From Zychaea mexicana (taxonomy: Eukaryota > Mucoromycota > Mucoromycetes > Mucorales > Lichtheimiaceae): DNA of 64,000 bases. The notes beneath the pieces were generated by a model that saw only the letters and a list, made by a program, of their open reading frames with translations, ran no database searches and had not been told where the DNA came from. A program made the translations under genes and the position numbers. How positions within the stretch are numbered: position 1 is the first letter of the stretch; the number at the start of each line of letters is the position of its first letter. Of this stretch, positions 1 to 12,302 are shown in pieces. The DNA lies in assembly GCF_025766255.1 (NCBI RefSeq), contig NW_026516699.1:186001-250000 (forward strand). The letters are read 5' to 3'.

Positions 1-1811
1 CAGCGAAGAAGGAACAGAAAACTTTGATACCTCTGCATTTAACGACGATTATTCGGATGATTCGGATATCGAGGCCTCTATACCACAAATGCAATTCACA
101 ACTCAACAAACCGTATCGCCCACAGGAATGGAGCCAGGAACAACCTTGTTTAAATCCACAACAATCAGAGCAGTACGACCCGCTGGCCGGAGACCGGTTC
201 CTGACAAAGACCATAGTATATCTGCAGATGATGAGGAACAGCATGATGGTGACGATGAAGGAGATAAACCAATGCCACCACCGAAAGATTTATCAATATC
301 GAGAGAGAATGACAGCATGCCTGTCGATGAATATGGCTTTTTGATCCAACCAGAGCATGCAAGACTGAACGGCAAGACATCGCTACAAAGGTATAGATCT
401 ATTAGGAATGAGTATTACATAATCTATGGATAGAACAAGAAAATCATGTTGCTGAAAATTAGCGGGATTTATTTTCGTCTTTTAGAACGGATTCGTCCAC
501 GAAATCCATCAAGGCGTATAGAGAGCAGGAAAACAAATGGATTCATACTCTCGGGAAAATGGATCCTGCTACTGTAAAGAAGGATGCCAAGTTCAAAAAG
601 ATGGCTCGTTCTGGAATGCCAGCATCGGTCCGTGCACGCGTCTGGCAGTTTTTGGCTGGTGGTGATTCGTACAAAAAGAGCGGAATGTATCAGGTAAAGA
701 AAGACGGCAAAAAGACGAAATGGAAGAGACAACTCTTTAAAATCACGTATAAGAATATTCGCAGTTAATAACCCTTCTTCAATTCGACAGAACCTTTGTA
801 ATAAGCCACGAATTAAGATCTTTGATGTCATTGAACGTGATATTCCACGATGTTATCCAGATCATAGTCAATTTAGTGATGAGACAGGACAGGGACAGCG
901 CGATTTAGGTGATATTTTGAAAGCATATTCTCACTATAACACACAACTGGAGTATTGCCAAGGCATGGGCCGACTTGCAGGATGTATGTTGATGCATATG
1001 CCTGCTGAGGTAAAAGACGTGAAACTTGTAACTTTTGAAATATATTGTTGTTGTTGCTGCTAGAGATTAACATTTTCATTCATGTTTTTCAGGATGCGTT
1101 TTGGCTACTGGTCGCTACTATTGATCGCTACATGAACGGATATTTTACACCTTCATTATCGCAAATTCGCATTGATGCTTATATTATCGGTGAATTACTC
1201 AAAGATCATCAGCCAAAGTTGGCACAGCATCTAGTAAGTCCCTAATGTTTTCACTTTGAGAGGAAAAACGAAATAGTTCTCATTGCAAATCATTCGTACC
1301 ATTATAGGAAAACAATGATATACAGCCCATCATGTATATAGCACAATGGTTCATGACGGCATTCACATTAACATTACCATGGAGCTCCGTATTACGTGTA
1401 TGGGATGTATTCTATTTTGAAGGCGTCAAAGTATTTTACCGGATAAGTCTTGCTATACTAGAACTCGTAAAAGGTATTAACCAGGAATGTTTACAAATTT
1501 ACTTGAGGAAAGGATTACTCAACTCACCGTAACGTATGATAGATCATCTCTTGACGGCATGTCCCACAAATTCTGAAATTTTGACATTCTTGTTACACAT
1601 TCCACACGAGTATCTTGCACCTGATCAGCTTTTGGAAGTCGCCTTCCGCATCAAACTGTCAAAAACCGATATTCGGCGGTATGCGAAAAAGGCCAGTAGC
1701 AGTACGACAGATGCCATGGGACTACCTCTTGAGCACGGACTCAAGAACTTGATGGCTGGAAACCCTACGTCGACGTCGTTTAAAGGTCTTGGAGGCAAAA
1801 TAATCAAGTAG
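1..1811 (+). CDS. TBC-domain Rab GTPase-activating protein, 5' end outside window
   Basis: Probable Rab-GAP that speeds GTP hydrolysis by Rab/Ypt proteins in vesicle traffic. The frame is open to the left edge, so the start is missing. Exons read as <1-390, 486-693, 791-1009, 1093-1233, 1308-1473 and 1543-1811. An acidic N-terminal part precedes a TBC domain that starts near KMARSGMPASVRARVW. The arginine-finger motif reads IERDIPR and the glutamine-finger motif reads YCQGM, so both dual-finger residues are present. Later segments DAFWLLVATIDRY and VWDVFYFEG fit TBC blocks. The last intron, 1474-1542, is 69 nt (3n) and holds an in-frame stop. Removing it joins ILELVK to DHLLTACP in register. 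Substrate Rab unknown. Family call firm, partner not. Confidence 0.9.
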
Positions 1812-3671
1812 ATTCATTAGTATTCTTCTAGCACCGTGTGTTATTTTCAAAGCATTTCTCCATAATATTCATTAATTCTTCCACCATAATACCTTAAATC
1901 ATCATATCATCATCACAACCTTTCTAATTTTAATTTCTCATTCTTTTCCTTTTTTTCACACATACTTAATCAACATTATTCTTTACATGCTGCGATATTC
2001 CATTTCTTATTTACCTTTAACTTGACTCAATAATATAATGCGTGTATATTACTTCACACGGTTGCATAATGATTCCTTAACATTTTGTATATAATCAATT
2101 ATCTAACAAAACCCTTAACAAAGGCACACATTTAGGGTAAGGCATTTTTGCGTAACGAGAGAGCTGCGAACTGTGCCGAAATGCTCGTTGTAAACGTGTG
2201 ATCTTTACCCCTTTTCTTTTTACATGGAACATTGATTTGATGATGGTAAAAAAACAAGACAATATGCATATATTGGAAGCTATAAACTATGCACATGATG
2301 CTGCCTCGCTACCAAATCTGTTGCATAAAAGTTTACCCAAATGCTTCATCTAACTGATGAGAAATAAGAGCCACTGTCTCCCTGTACGCTGGTGTTTCTT
2401 CAACGCGAATATAATATATATATGGGCTGGCTGATAGTAGTGTAACTTGTAGTTAGACCTCAACAAAAATTTGTGTGTGATGGTGCGACCATTTCTCCTG
2501 AAGCCACCATTACTACAGTATTAACACTACTTACTTCCTCCTACAATACGAATGGTATTACAGTAGCAGGAAAACCGGCTTTGGATAGTTTCCAAGTCAA
2601 GTTACGGCTTAGGCCTTTTGCAACCTTCCAGGGTTTTAGAAGGTCGTTTAAGGTGTCCGAAAGGCTACAAACGACAACCAACGGCAACGAACGGTAATCG
2701 TATTTTTCGGATATGTAAAAGGTGGGAACCCTGTTTGTAGTATGGACATTTCTTGTGCTTGACCTGGAGTATCAAGTAATTTTGAGTCAAGGTACTATAC
2801 TATAGTTTGTCAGAGTTTATAGACTTCACAGCCGAGGTCAAAGACCCACGGCATACGTACTATTATTATTCGAGGCGTAAGCACCGATTCTGATTGTTCC
2901 TCCCTGCACTCCCCCTTCTCTTTATTTGTTCCCAGGCGCTTTTAATTGATATAGCTATAGCACATATGTTTTTTGAAATTTTGGCCCAAAACACAGTATG
3001 AAGCAATTGAATCAATGCTAGCCGAATAATAATGATGTTCGTAATGATGGTTCTCATGTCCTGCGTATACCTGTGGGTCATCATGTAATGAAACACGTTG
3101 TACGCAATGGGAACAGCCTTCACTTTTTTATGTATTCTTTTATAGCATTGTATCATATCTCTTACACAATTAATCATTTTAATAGCGCATTACTGTAGCT
3201 GTATGCAGTGTCAGGCAAGTGTGCATTGCATCTATACATAATGCAGGACTATACAGCTAAAACAAAATGGATATACAAATATAGTGAGTGGAAAAACCGT
3301 GCAAAACTGAACTATAAGCTCGTACTTGAAGGCTCTGAAGAGATAATACATTTGACTTTTCAAACAATATAAAACCCACAGCACGACTAATAAGCACATT
3401 TTTGAGGCTATAGGTACAGTAACTTTGGTATGTTTGCTCAAATAGTAGAAAGCAGCAGGCTTCGAATGGAAAATCGAGTGTGGCGTCGATAGTCGGAGGA
3501 TTATAAAAGTATGGTATATAAAGTTTTGAAAGTATACAATGCTAGCGTTTACTACGCCTTTTTGATTTACTTCTCCTGCCATATGGGGTTGGAACACACT
3601 CCCAAAACTCGATGTCAATGTTGACAATCGTCAACGTCCGCATGAAAAGGATTACTGTCATGATCAAAGTA
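1812..3671. other. Intergenic, no gene recognised
   Basis: AT-rich 3' flank and spacer. Open frames at 2473-2697 (+), 2866-3177 (-) and 3232-3627 (-) resemble nothing I know and lack convincing splice context. A GC-richer patch at about 2540-2700 stands out from its surroundings and could be an old repeat. Confidence 0.4.
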
Positions 3672-4160
3672 CCTCACTCCCTCCCGGCCTAGCAGCAGTT
3701 ACAAGCGAGCTAGATCAAGAAACGACACGCGAGTACTCAAAATTAGCAGTGATGGCGATCGAGTCAATATCATACAAGCAAAAATGCTCTATCAGCTAGT
3801 ACATCTCCTTGGTCCAACGGAGATACTTGACATCGGCACATTAACAGGTAGCTGAGCAATAGTCATGGTTTTGGCTCTGCATAAGAAACGGGGTCGAGTA
3901 ACCTCTTTTGATGTTGATGCGAAGGGGCAAGCTATTGCACGCAAATACACAGAGAAACTAGGATTATAACAGTGTGTTGACTTTCATTTGGGCCCAGCTC
4001 TTAAGAGGTAATCAATTTGCTGCTAGTCCTCTTGCTACACCCTCCTACTCGGCACAGCTGACTAAACAAGAACAGTTTAACGACTATGGCAGGACGGGAG
4101 CCACAACGCCAGTATGACTTGGTTTTTACGAGTAAAGAGCGACTCGTCCTCTGATCTTTA
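3672..4160 (+). pseudogene. Class I O-methyltransferase, N-terminal half, disabled
   Basis: Remnant of an S-adenosylmethionine-dependent O-methyltransferase of the caffeoyl-CoA/catechol type (methyltransferase family 3). In order it reads SLPPGLAAVTSELDQETT, then after a frameshift QAKMLYQLVHLLGP, EILDIGTLTG (SAM motif I) and GRVTSFDVDAKGQAIARKY (motif II region), then CVDFHLGPALK. A TGA follows GTLTGS and a TAA replaces the residue after KLGL. A plausible intron (about 4008-4075) leads to QRQYDLVF, where homology stops. The rest of the enzyme is not downstream on this strand. It appears on the minus strand at 4703-5062. Not functional as read. Confidence 0.7.
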
Positions 4161-4702
4161 ACACCCATTTCCCATATCTATCCGCGAGAAAGGGACAATT
4201 TACAGTATAAAAATTATTCTGGCTTGTTAGTTATCAACTCATTATAATGGGCGTAGTATTGTAGTATGCATATATAATCATGCTCTTTTTAGTTTTTACT
4301 GTGCTACAGTACATTGCAGTACACATTGATAACAATGTGAAATTTGTTTGTAAGCACTACGGCAGCCGCATTATGCAAATAACTCGGAAGAAGGGAGCAA
4401 AACAACGCACATATCATGCATTAACTATCCATATACTCAATGTTTTTCAAGTAAATCCTAGAAGTAGTACTTCAAAATAAAATCGATTTACGTATGATAC
4501 AGTAAAATCTATCGCTAAAAGTACTCGACATTCAAGGTAGCAATAGCGGCTGCCTTACTTGCCCGTTAATGAGACGCATGTGTAACAAAGGCAGTATAAT
4601 ACGAAAAGTATACTTGAACTTTTATTCTTTCAAATTTATCGATATACGTGTATATGATAGCTGCGGTGATACTAAAAGTTGCCTCCAGTATTTATCCGAT
4701 AA
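4161..4702. other. Spacer inside the split O-methyltransferase
   Basis: Lies between the plus-strand N-terminal half and the minus-strand C-terminal half of the O-methyltransferase relic. AT-rich. No protein similarity seen in any frame. If the split arose by one inversion, this was the gene's 3' flank. Confidence 0.4.
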
Positions 4703-5062
4703 TCACTGCTTCATCACTACTCGCACACGAGGATCATTTGCCACATGCTGATCGAATTCGTGGATTAGACTAGCAAGAAGCTGAACCTGTTTGTGAACTT
4801 CAGAAACTGGGTTTATAGGCTCGCCGTAACCAGCAGATCGATGTACTTCACCGTATAGAAGGGCTGCAAGCAATAAATCATGTGAGCTAGCCACAATATA
4901 CAGACATAAATAATAGCCTTGACACTTGATTACGGAGAAGAGCATAATGCTAACCGTTATCAACGATAATAACGCCTTTGTCAGATAGAAGGCCGTTGCC
5001 ATAATATAGTCAAAGTAGGACTTGTATCCGTCTTTGCCGTTGTATCTTTTCGTGTCGAAATC
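4703..5062 (-). pseudogene. Class I O-methyltransferase, C-terminal half, inverted
   Basis: Read on the minus strand this begins at KDGYKSYFDYIM. After a one-base frameshift it continues with GNGLLSDKGVIIVDN, then an intact-looking intron (about 4868-4958, GTTAGC...TTGCAG), then ALLYGEVHRSAGYGEP and HEFDQHVANDPRVRVVM. This is the C-terminal half of the family-3 O-methyltransferase fold, where the GGV-I-V-DN strand and the DPRV segment are conserved. The frame ends soon after RVRVVM, short of the usual LP-x-DG tail. It takes up the protein close to where the plus-strand half leaves off, so the two are best explained as one gene broken by inversion. Confidence 0.7.
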
Positions 5063-5544
5063 GCGTCATTATATAGAGAGATTGTACATTAAGTCTAGCC
5101 TCGGTTTCGCTCTGTGTCACTTGGCTTCCCGATCATGTTCATAAATATTGAAAAGGAGGAACAACAACGTTGCATTGCATTAAATGAAATGACTATATGT
5201 CTGTACCCGTCTGTTCTGCTATTGGTTAGCAAACAGCCGAAGAACATGATATCATTTGACTTTATGCTATTAATAAAGTCTTACTTGAACTCGTTTCAAA
5301 GGTGATCTTTCGACAATGTTGCTAAAACAGTATATATCTAAGCGAAGTGAGAAATACGTATAAATATTTGTCGAGTGTCTTTGTTCTCTGAATAGGCACT
5401 CAACTTATTTTCAATTAGAAGTTGGATCAATAGAAGCAAACCATTGCTTGAAAAATCGTAGGTCATTGTACTAAACCCCACAAAGACAAATTGTGTTATG
5501 TTGGCAACTGAGTATATCCAGCACACAAAAATGACCGAATTCTA
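5063..5544. other. Intergenic, no gene recognised
   Basis: AT-rich spacer between the methyltransferase relic and the 3' end of the UCS chaperone gene. Short open frames at 5114-5305 (+) and 5338-5526 (-) show nothing recognisable. Confidence 0.4.
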
Positions 5545-7997
5545 TTATTTTATTTGGACACCATTTGCTACAAACATCTTGAGCACTTCCATAGCAGCTG
5601 TCCGGACCACATTGACTTGGCATTTCATGACAATTTCTGCCAACCTAACATGTGCTTGTTCTTTAGCGAATCCCTCGGCAGCTTCTTTGCCTTCGTTCCC
5701 AACCACGCATCGCACCACTTCAATGCCACGGTGCTGGATATCAACTTCTTCATCGCCAGATAGCAGTCGAGTGATCCGCTCATATGCCTTATCGACCTTG
5801 ATAATCCGATCGCATGCCTCTTTGCTGTTTGCCAAAATAGCCAGGGCACCTGATGAAGCTCGTCGAGTTGCTGGATCTTCATGGTCGGATAAAACCATCA
5901 ACAGTCTTAATCGATTTGAACTGGTGCTGTAAGTTTCAAATACTGGGTCGCAGAATGTCATGTTGCAAATCATTTCTGTTGCTGCTCGCTGTACCATGTC
6001 ATTATTGGAAAGCTGTAGGTTCTCAAATGCTGACATGCCGCCATCAATATAGATTCGTTGCCGTATTTGGTCGTCCACTGAGGCAAGGTTGGTGAGCGAC
6101 ATTAAACCTTCAAATTGACGCAGTTGTGTGCTGTCTTTGCATAACGCCAGAAATGGAGCGACGAGCTCGTGGGATGTCTGCACGCCAAATGCGATACGTG
6201 GGTCCGATGTGATGGCGAGCTTAGCAAGTGCTTGTGCGCTCACCAGATAGCATGCTGCGTCTTTCTTTTGCTGCGCTAATGGTAACAAGCCTTTGATAAT
6301 ACCTTGCTGAAGGAGCTTACCGCGCGTGGTCTGTGGTGTAACGAGGTTGAGATATGTCTGTGCGGCTACAGCCTTCAGGTTGTCGCTGGTGTTTTTAGAT
6401 AGCACAAGGAGCGCCAAAGCAGCACCATTGTCTACTGCTGCGCGTACACGGTCATCCACTGCCGAATCATCCTCGGTTGCGTCTTCTTGTTCAGGCTGTA
6501 CCGGTTTTCCTTTACTTTTGGCGTTGGCCATTTCGCGTAACCGTTTGATTTGTTTTTGCTGCTCGTCAAGAACGGGCTTGTATGTCGTAATGTTTTTGAA
6601 AATAGTGCCGATGCCAAACAGTAGCGGGTTGCTATTTGCACCAGCTGTATTAATAGCCACTGCCACCAAGGCTTTGAGCAGTACTGGATCATTAGCGACA
6701 GCTTCCTTGACACTTCCTTGTAATGTGGAATAGGCAAGTCCTTCTACTGCATTCAGCACAACAGAATCATCTTGTGTCTTGTAACTTTTGATCGCTGCCA
6801 TCAGGGTATCTGTCAAATCGGTGCTGTCAAGGTTCACTTTGCTCATAGCTTCTTGCAAGAAGTCCGTTGTCTTGTCGCCGCCATCGTTATTTTCGTCCTG
6901 CTGTCCGTATTGCTGCTGTGCCTGGAGCTTTGTCAATGTTGTTCGTGCTGTCGCTTTTAACTTTTCGTCTTTAGCTCTGGATGCCGTATTGGCAAGCCAT
7001 TCACTGCCATGTTTGACAATTACTTTTTGGCAGGACTTGTCGGATGAAGCAATCGCCAGTATGTCCGCCATGGCTTGCTGGACTTCGGGTATCTCAAAAT
7101 CAATCGTATCCATCATTTCCTCAACCGTGCCTTCCTGGCTCAGAATAGCAGCACCTATGGTCATACTGGTTTCAAAAACTGCCAACAATGTGCGATACGC
7201 CAGTAATTTCTCGGCATTCTTTCCAGAATCAACGCTGCGCGAAAAATAGCGAGCGCAGAGCTCAATAATCTGCTGGATTGGATAGTCCTTTTGAATCTCG
7301 GGTGGTGGGTTGAAGAGTTTGGTGAGGATCATGTAAGCTGTTGCTTTGGCCTGTGTTGATGCCTCGGGTGTGCCGCATGCGAACAAAACGTCAACAAAGT
7401 CATTAGTTTGGATGAAGGAACGGATTTCCGTTAGATTATTGCTGGATATGCGTTGAAGGTACTGTTGGAACCGAGCGGTGAGTGGATCGGCTTCATTGTT
7501 TTCTTTAGTTGACTGCGACGTCTCTGTTGCTGTAATTGCCGCTGCTGTTGATGTGCGTGTATACAGTTCTTGTGCTTGTTTTTTAGCTGCTTCGTTTGAA
7601 GGGTTACGCTGTAGTACAGTTTGAATGTCGGCCCGCGCTTGATCAAATTTGTTGAGCTTCTCGTATATTACTGCGCGTTTTAGCAGGACGCTCGCCACTT
7701 TCTCGTCATCGTTTTGATTCTTTTCCAAATCTATTGTTAAAGACCAGGAAAGTAAGTATGGATTAAGTATAGTGGACGAAGACTAAAGTTGCTTCCTTAC
7801 CAGACTTGAACGCGTTCAACTGCTCTTCGAGTTCCTGCAGGTTCAACAGTCATCGTTTGAGGATTTCAACAATTAACTTAAATTTATGTTCATCAGACAA
7901 ACCTTCATCGAATCGTCTATTTTTAAATTACAATCATTTTCAGTTATTATGCTTGCAATTTTTCTGCTTTCGAAGTTGTACTCCCTTTACCTGACAT
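5545..7997 (-). CDS. UCS-domain myosin chaperone (UNC-45/She4/Cro1 type)
   Basis: Likely myosin-specific co-chaperone that folds motor domains and supports actomyosin-dependent growth and endocytosis. The large exon 7730-5545 encodes a partial TPR (KRAVIYEKLNKFDQARADI, VLQRNPSNEAAKKQ) followed by some 600 residues of armadillo-like helices typical of a UCS protein. These include LAKLAITSDPRIAFG and a C-terminal MKCQVNVVRTAAMEVLK. Upstream coding is split into 7997-7953 (MSGKGSTTSKAEKLQ) and 7834-7801 (ELEEQLNAFKS). The first intron (7952-7835) must start with GC rather than GT to keep frame and ends CTGCAG. Total about 754 aa, with a shorter TPR region than animal UNC-45, as in fungal UCS proteins. 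Divergent from the gene starting at 8080. Confidence 0.85.
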
Positions 7998-8079
7998 GAT
8001 CGTTATGAACAAAAAAGAAAAGCAGGGAGAAAACTCAGCAAGCTTCTCTTATTCTTTCTTTTTGACATCTTTATATAAA
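7998..8079. promoter_or_regulatory. Short bidirectional promoter region
   Basis: Only 82 bp separate the start codons of the minus-strand UCS chaperone (7997) and the plus-strand coiled-coil gene (8080). An AT-rich TTTATATAAA lies directly before the latter ATG. Shared control is inferred from spacing alone. Confidence 0.4.
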
Positions 8080-8926
8080 ATGGCACAAGTAGTCGCATCG
8101 TTGAAACGGCGCCTTGAAACCATACTTGAAGACTTTAAACGAGCACGCGCAACTTGGCATGAAATCAGTACAGACGGATTTTCCACGGCGAACGCTTTAG
8201 TCAATGCAACGATCCAGTCCAGGTGCGATAATACTGCGCTATGCGCGATTGATCGTCAGAAAGACGCACACCACCAAGTCCTCCTACTTTTTGATACTTA
8301 CACTTTGTTAAAAGATACGTTGATGAGCCAGCATACTGGCATCCAGCTTTATTACAAGAATTCCCTAACGTTGTCCACGCGTATCATAAGAAAATGGAGT
8401 GGATCATCAAACAAAATCATGAAAAACTAAGTACTATCGCGCTGAAGATGGTAAATAACATATCGCGACTTGAGTCCCAGAAGGGAAGAGAAAGATGTGC
8501 TAAAAGAGTTGAGTCTAGGGGAAACAACACGAAAAAATGAAGCAACAGGTTGCAGAAGTACAAGCAATATCGAAGCGTTTATGTGATCTTCAAGGAGAAA
8601 CCTTTGTACAATCCGTACCTCTCTACAAAACTTGCCCAATGATCATTTATGGTAAATCACTCTACATCAGATTAGGACACTTGATCGTTTACTCACATGG
8701 TATTGTATGATACGATGCAGTGAATAGGATAACATCGATCGTTGCCATGTATGCAAGTGCTATGAAAACAGTGGATACGTTGCTCGGTGAAAAAGGAATG
8801 TCGAATGTGAGAAGTCGCCAAGAAGGTTTGGCGTTACTATCAACGTGGATCAATCATCCAAGTATAAATGACAGTGTTATATCAGAATTTGATGACCTCT
8901 GCCGGATAGAGATTTACGATACATAA
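8080..8926 (+). pseudogene. Unrecognised helical/coiled-coil protein gene with several frameshifts
   Basis: The start MAQVVASLKRRLETIL follows a TATA-like run. Coding character continues through VLLLFDTYTLLK, then in another frame YVDEPAYWHPALLQEF and IIKQNHEKLSTIALKM, then EEKDVLKELSLG, then KMKQQVAEVQAISKRL. A good intron (about 8652-8717) joins PMIIY to VNRITSIVAMYASAM and a conserved-looking tail EGLALLSTWINHP, ending at 8926. The three frame changes fall in AAAA, AAGGG and GGGG runs, each mendable by a single base. The gene may therefore be intact in the organism and only mis-sequenced. I do not recognise the family. The long helical composition is compatible with a scaffold such as an Atg17-like protein, but nothing proves it. 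Confidence 0.5.
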
Positions 8927-9124
8927 TGGCCGTCATCAACTGTATAGACACCTCTCCAAGTAAATATCTAACGCACTTTAATGCCACTGTACATACCTTG
9001 TTTTATTTCCTTTGAGAATGCAAATGTTTATTATGTCGAACAATAAAAGTAAGAAAAAGGGTTTGAACAAAAAGCAGAACGTTATGTTAAATGGGGGAAA
9101 TATCATACAAGCGAGAGTAAGTAA

Positions 9125-12100
9125 TTAATGCTGGGTAGTAGGAGTGGTTGTGGTAGGTGTTGTGGTGGTGGGCGACGTAGCACTGGTCGCAGGAGCAATG
9201 ATCGAGCCAGCAGTACTTTCAGGCGGACCACTAGTTGCTGCAACAGTAGTACTTGTAGGTGGGATTGTAATAGCAGGATTGGAGTTGGTCATTTTGGCAG
9301 CAGCATATAGCGCTCTGTTGCCAGGAGGATATTGCTTACTTAATGCTTCTAGTGAGGTAAGCAAAGTGTTGCCTTGCTTCTCAAGTTCTTTGAGCTCGTT
9401 CTCCAAAAACACTTCTTGTTCATCATATTGTTGTACCTTGATCATCAGTTTATCGACCAAAGTTTTAACTGCTAAACGTGTCCAATGCTGAATTTCCTCG
9501 TGTTCGTAAGATGCAAGCTTCTTTGCATGATCGATTGCGCTTTCCAATGCTGCAACAGTTGCCTTTTTCATCTTCTTACGAGAAAAGGCGGTCTTTGCCT
9601 CCTCCTCCTCCTCATCATCATCATCATCCATATCGTCGTCATCGTCGTCACTTTGACTATCCACATCCATTCTGTCTTCTTTGTTTGCCGAGCCGTTTGC
9701 CTGTTCCTCTTCCGAGTCTTTCTTCATTAGTTCCTTGAGTGCACTTTTTGCTGCAGACGATCCGATACCAGGGTTGATATGACTGGATAGAAATGCGATC
9801 AAAGTCATGACCGGATTCGGCTGCTCACCAAAAGGCAGTTCCTCTAATTCCTTGTTTGATAATTTGGCTGTCAAGAATTCGTCGTTGATGGGAAGTTGTA
9901 GGAACTGTGTGATGCATTGCTCTTTGGTACGTGTGGCCACATGCTCTGAGATGGCAAGCCAGTCATCGTCATTCTTGTCTACTGCCTCCAGCAATCGCAA
10001 AAGTTCTTCTTCGGACCATGTATCTTCTGGTACTTCTCGATCACCCTTGTCGACACGCAAAAATTCGCCTTTGCACGTTGCCGCTGTAAATCTGCCATCT
10101 AAAAAGCAGTTGGTGCATACATGTATTCCCTTGTATTTGAGACTATGATAGCGCGTTTCACTACAATCTCCATGACAGTTTGTGCACGAGAACACACTAC
10201 GTCCGTCTGCATTCAGGTCGTCATACACTTCCACATCCCATGCGGATTCTTTCGAATTCTTGGGAATCTCTTCATAAATCAGGTTGCGTAAGAATTGAAT
10301 ATCTGGCTCGTTGACAGAGAAATCGCGTTGTGTTCCTGGCTGCGAAATTTGTGCTTCTGGTTCGCTGTCAATATATGGATCGAACAGCCTTCGACGCGGA
10401 TCGACCTTAGCAGAAAATAAGATACATCAAAAACTTTTTCTTCAAGGACATGTTTTTTACAGTTAAAAGTAGATCAATAGTTACCAAATGGTTGATCAGT
10501 CCTGCCTGTTCCAAGAATGTATGTATCCGAACAATGGCCAGCATATCAATTTTGAGCGCATCCTTGCACGCAGAAAAGGTCAGGTAATATCCCGGATTCT
10601 TTCGATATGTTTGAACCATGAAATTTCGATACTTTTTGTATTCATTTGCTCCCTTTTCCCCTCGCTTGTCTTGACTCTTGAAATATTCCGGAAGCGCTAC
10701 TTTCTCCCTGTCTGCTATATCTGACAGACTGAACCATTCTGGGCCTGTAAAGGTTTTGTCATCATCACTCGATTCGACGTCTAAGTAAACCCACAGATTT
10801 CTTCAGTCAATCTATCAAACATACATTCGAGCTTATCATGATATTCTCTAATTTCTTTTACCTTCGATATCTTCGGGTTTATCCAAGTCCATCAATGAAA
10901 CATCGCTCTTGGCAGGATTTTCCATGAACTCTTTGGTGTATTGAGAGATGTTCGTAGCATCACCGTTGCTGTATGGCTCAAATTCATTCTTGCGTTGTCG
11001 GCTACCAAGCTGGGGTCGATCCTTTTCAATATCTCGAATACGCACAGCAGGTTGCGATTCCGGATTAAGAACAGGTACAGGCGGTGCGACGGTTACTTCG
11101 ACATAATCCAGATGCTGTAACGGTTGCCGAACTTGTTGTTGGGGTGATGTAGCAGTGCTAGTACAAGTGGATATTGATGCTGGTTGCTGCTGTGATGGCG
11201 GTGGAGGCTGTGTTTCCTGCTGCTGTTTACTGCTTGATAATTCAGTTTTGACGAGCGTAGACGATGAAGGCACGGAGGCTTTCAATTTCGATTCGCTTAT
11301 TGATTCACTTCGCTGTCTAACATCCGCGGTTGTAGCATCTGGTAACTCCTCCTCCTCCTCTGCTTCTTCCAGCTCTTCTTCTTCTTGATCCTCTTCACCG
11401 TCGACGTCCTCGTAATCCTCTTCGTTCACGAGCTCATTGTATTTCACGCTATCTTGTAGCCATCGTGTAGCGATATTCCAAGCACCATGGTGTTCGGGAG
11501 CTTCTTCTGGATCAGCAAATTGGTCGGTTTGTGGCAGCCAGCTGTCGTATGAGTCGGGAAAGTACCACCAGTGCACCAGTACATTTCTGTCACGCTTCTC
11601 TAACGTACGGAACCACTCTTCTTCCCCAACTTCATATTCGTGGAGTGGTCCGTGTAAGATATGTGTTGCTTCGCTTGCGTCGTCAAGGACTTGTACTACA
11701 AAGAAGTTTTGTTATGCTTAGCTTTACGTGGTGTGAAAAGGTCCGTGAAAGGAGGAATTAGAAGACACAAAGAAACAGCACATACAGTGTATTTTTTTTG
11801 CTAAAGATTTTATGGTTTTCCGTGCAGAGTCCGGCACTGTGTCGCTTAAGCCGATCGTTGCACTTATGATCAAACCGGCTTGTTGTAGTTCTTCACGGAT
11901 GCCTTTAATTAAATCTGCATTCTTGCTTTTTTTGGAAGGACCAAAGTCAAACTTGCGCCAATTATGTTTGATGCGATAAGTGTATGCGGCTCGTAAAATG
12001 AAGTAAACAGGTGAATCGGTGGTCAGCGCTTGGTTTTCGTCAAATTTAAAGAGCTTTGCGGGTATCCGTAGAGGGGCATTGTTGGGCCGAGTGCTGTGTA

Positions 12101-12302
12101 CGCCTAAATGGTCTTGCTGGTACTGTTGGAGTTGACCGATTAGGAGACTGAGATCGCGTGCTTGAAGGGAGAGATCGGCTTGTTGGTCGTGTAGTTCAGA
12201 TAGTAGTGGATCGCAGATTGGTTCAAAGCAAGCAATTGTGTTGAATTGTTCGTAGAATTGTAGCTGAACGCTGGCGCCCTTGGCTTTTCTCGCCACTTCC
12301 AT
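9125..12302 (-). CDS. SWI3/RSC8/SMARCC-type chromatin-remodelling subunit
   Basis: Core scaffold of SWI/SNF-RSC remodelling complexes in the nucleus. Exons read 12302-11786, 11695-10862, 10780-10485 and 10405-9125. The N-terminal SMARCC module ends with LVHWWYFPDSYDSW. An acidic and Gln/Pro/Ser-rich linker follows. The SWIRM domain starts at PEWFSLSDIADREKVALPEYF and runs through the YRKNPGYYLTFSACKDAL segment. A ZZ-type zinc finger has SCTNCHGDCSETRY and HVCTNCF. The SANT domain begins EDTWSEEELLRLLEAV and continues to ATRTKEQCITQFLQLP. An Asp/Glu tract and a leucine-rich coiled coil (dimerisation) precede a Thr/Pro-rich tail. The full domain order is present, so the call is firm. Which complex (SWI/SNF or RSC) cannot be told. 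Confidence 0.93.

Noticed and set aside
1474..1542. In-frame stop in the TBC gene suggesting a pseudogene
   Set aside because: A 69-nt GT-AG intron covers the stop and its removal keeps the TBC domain continuous.
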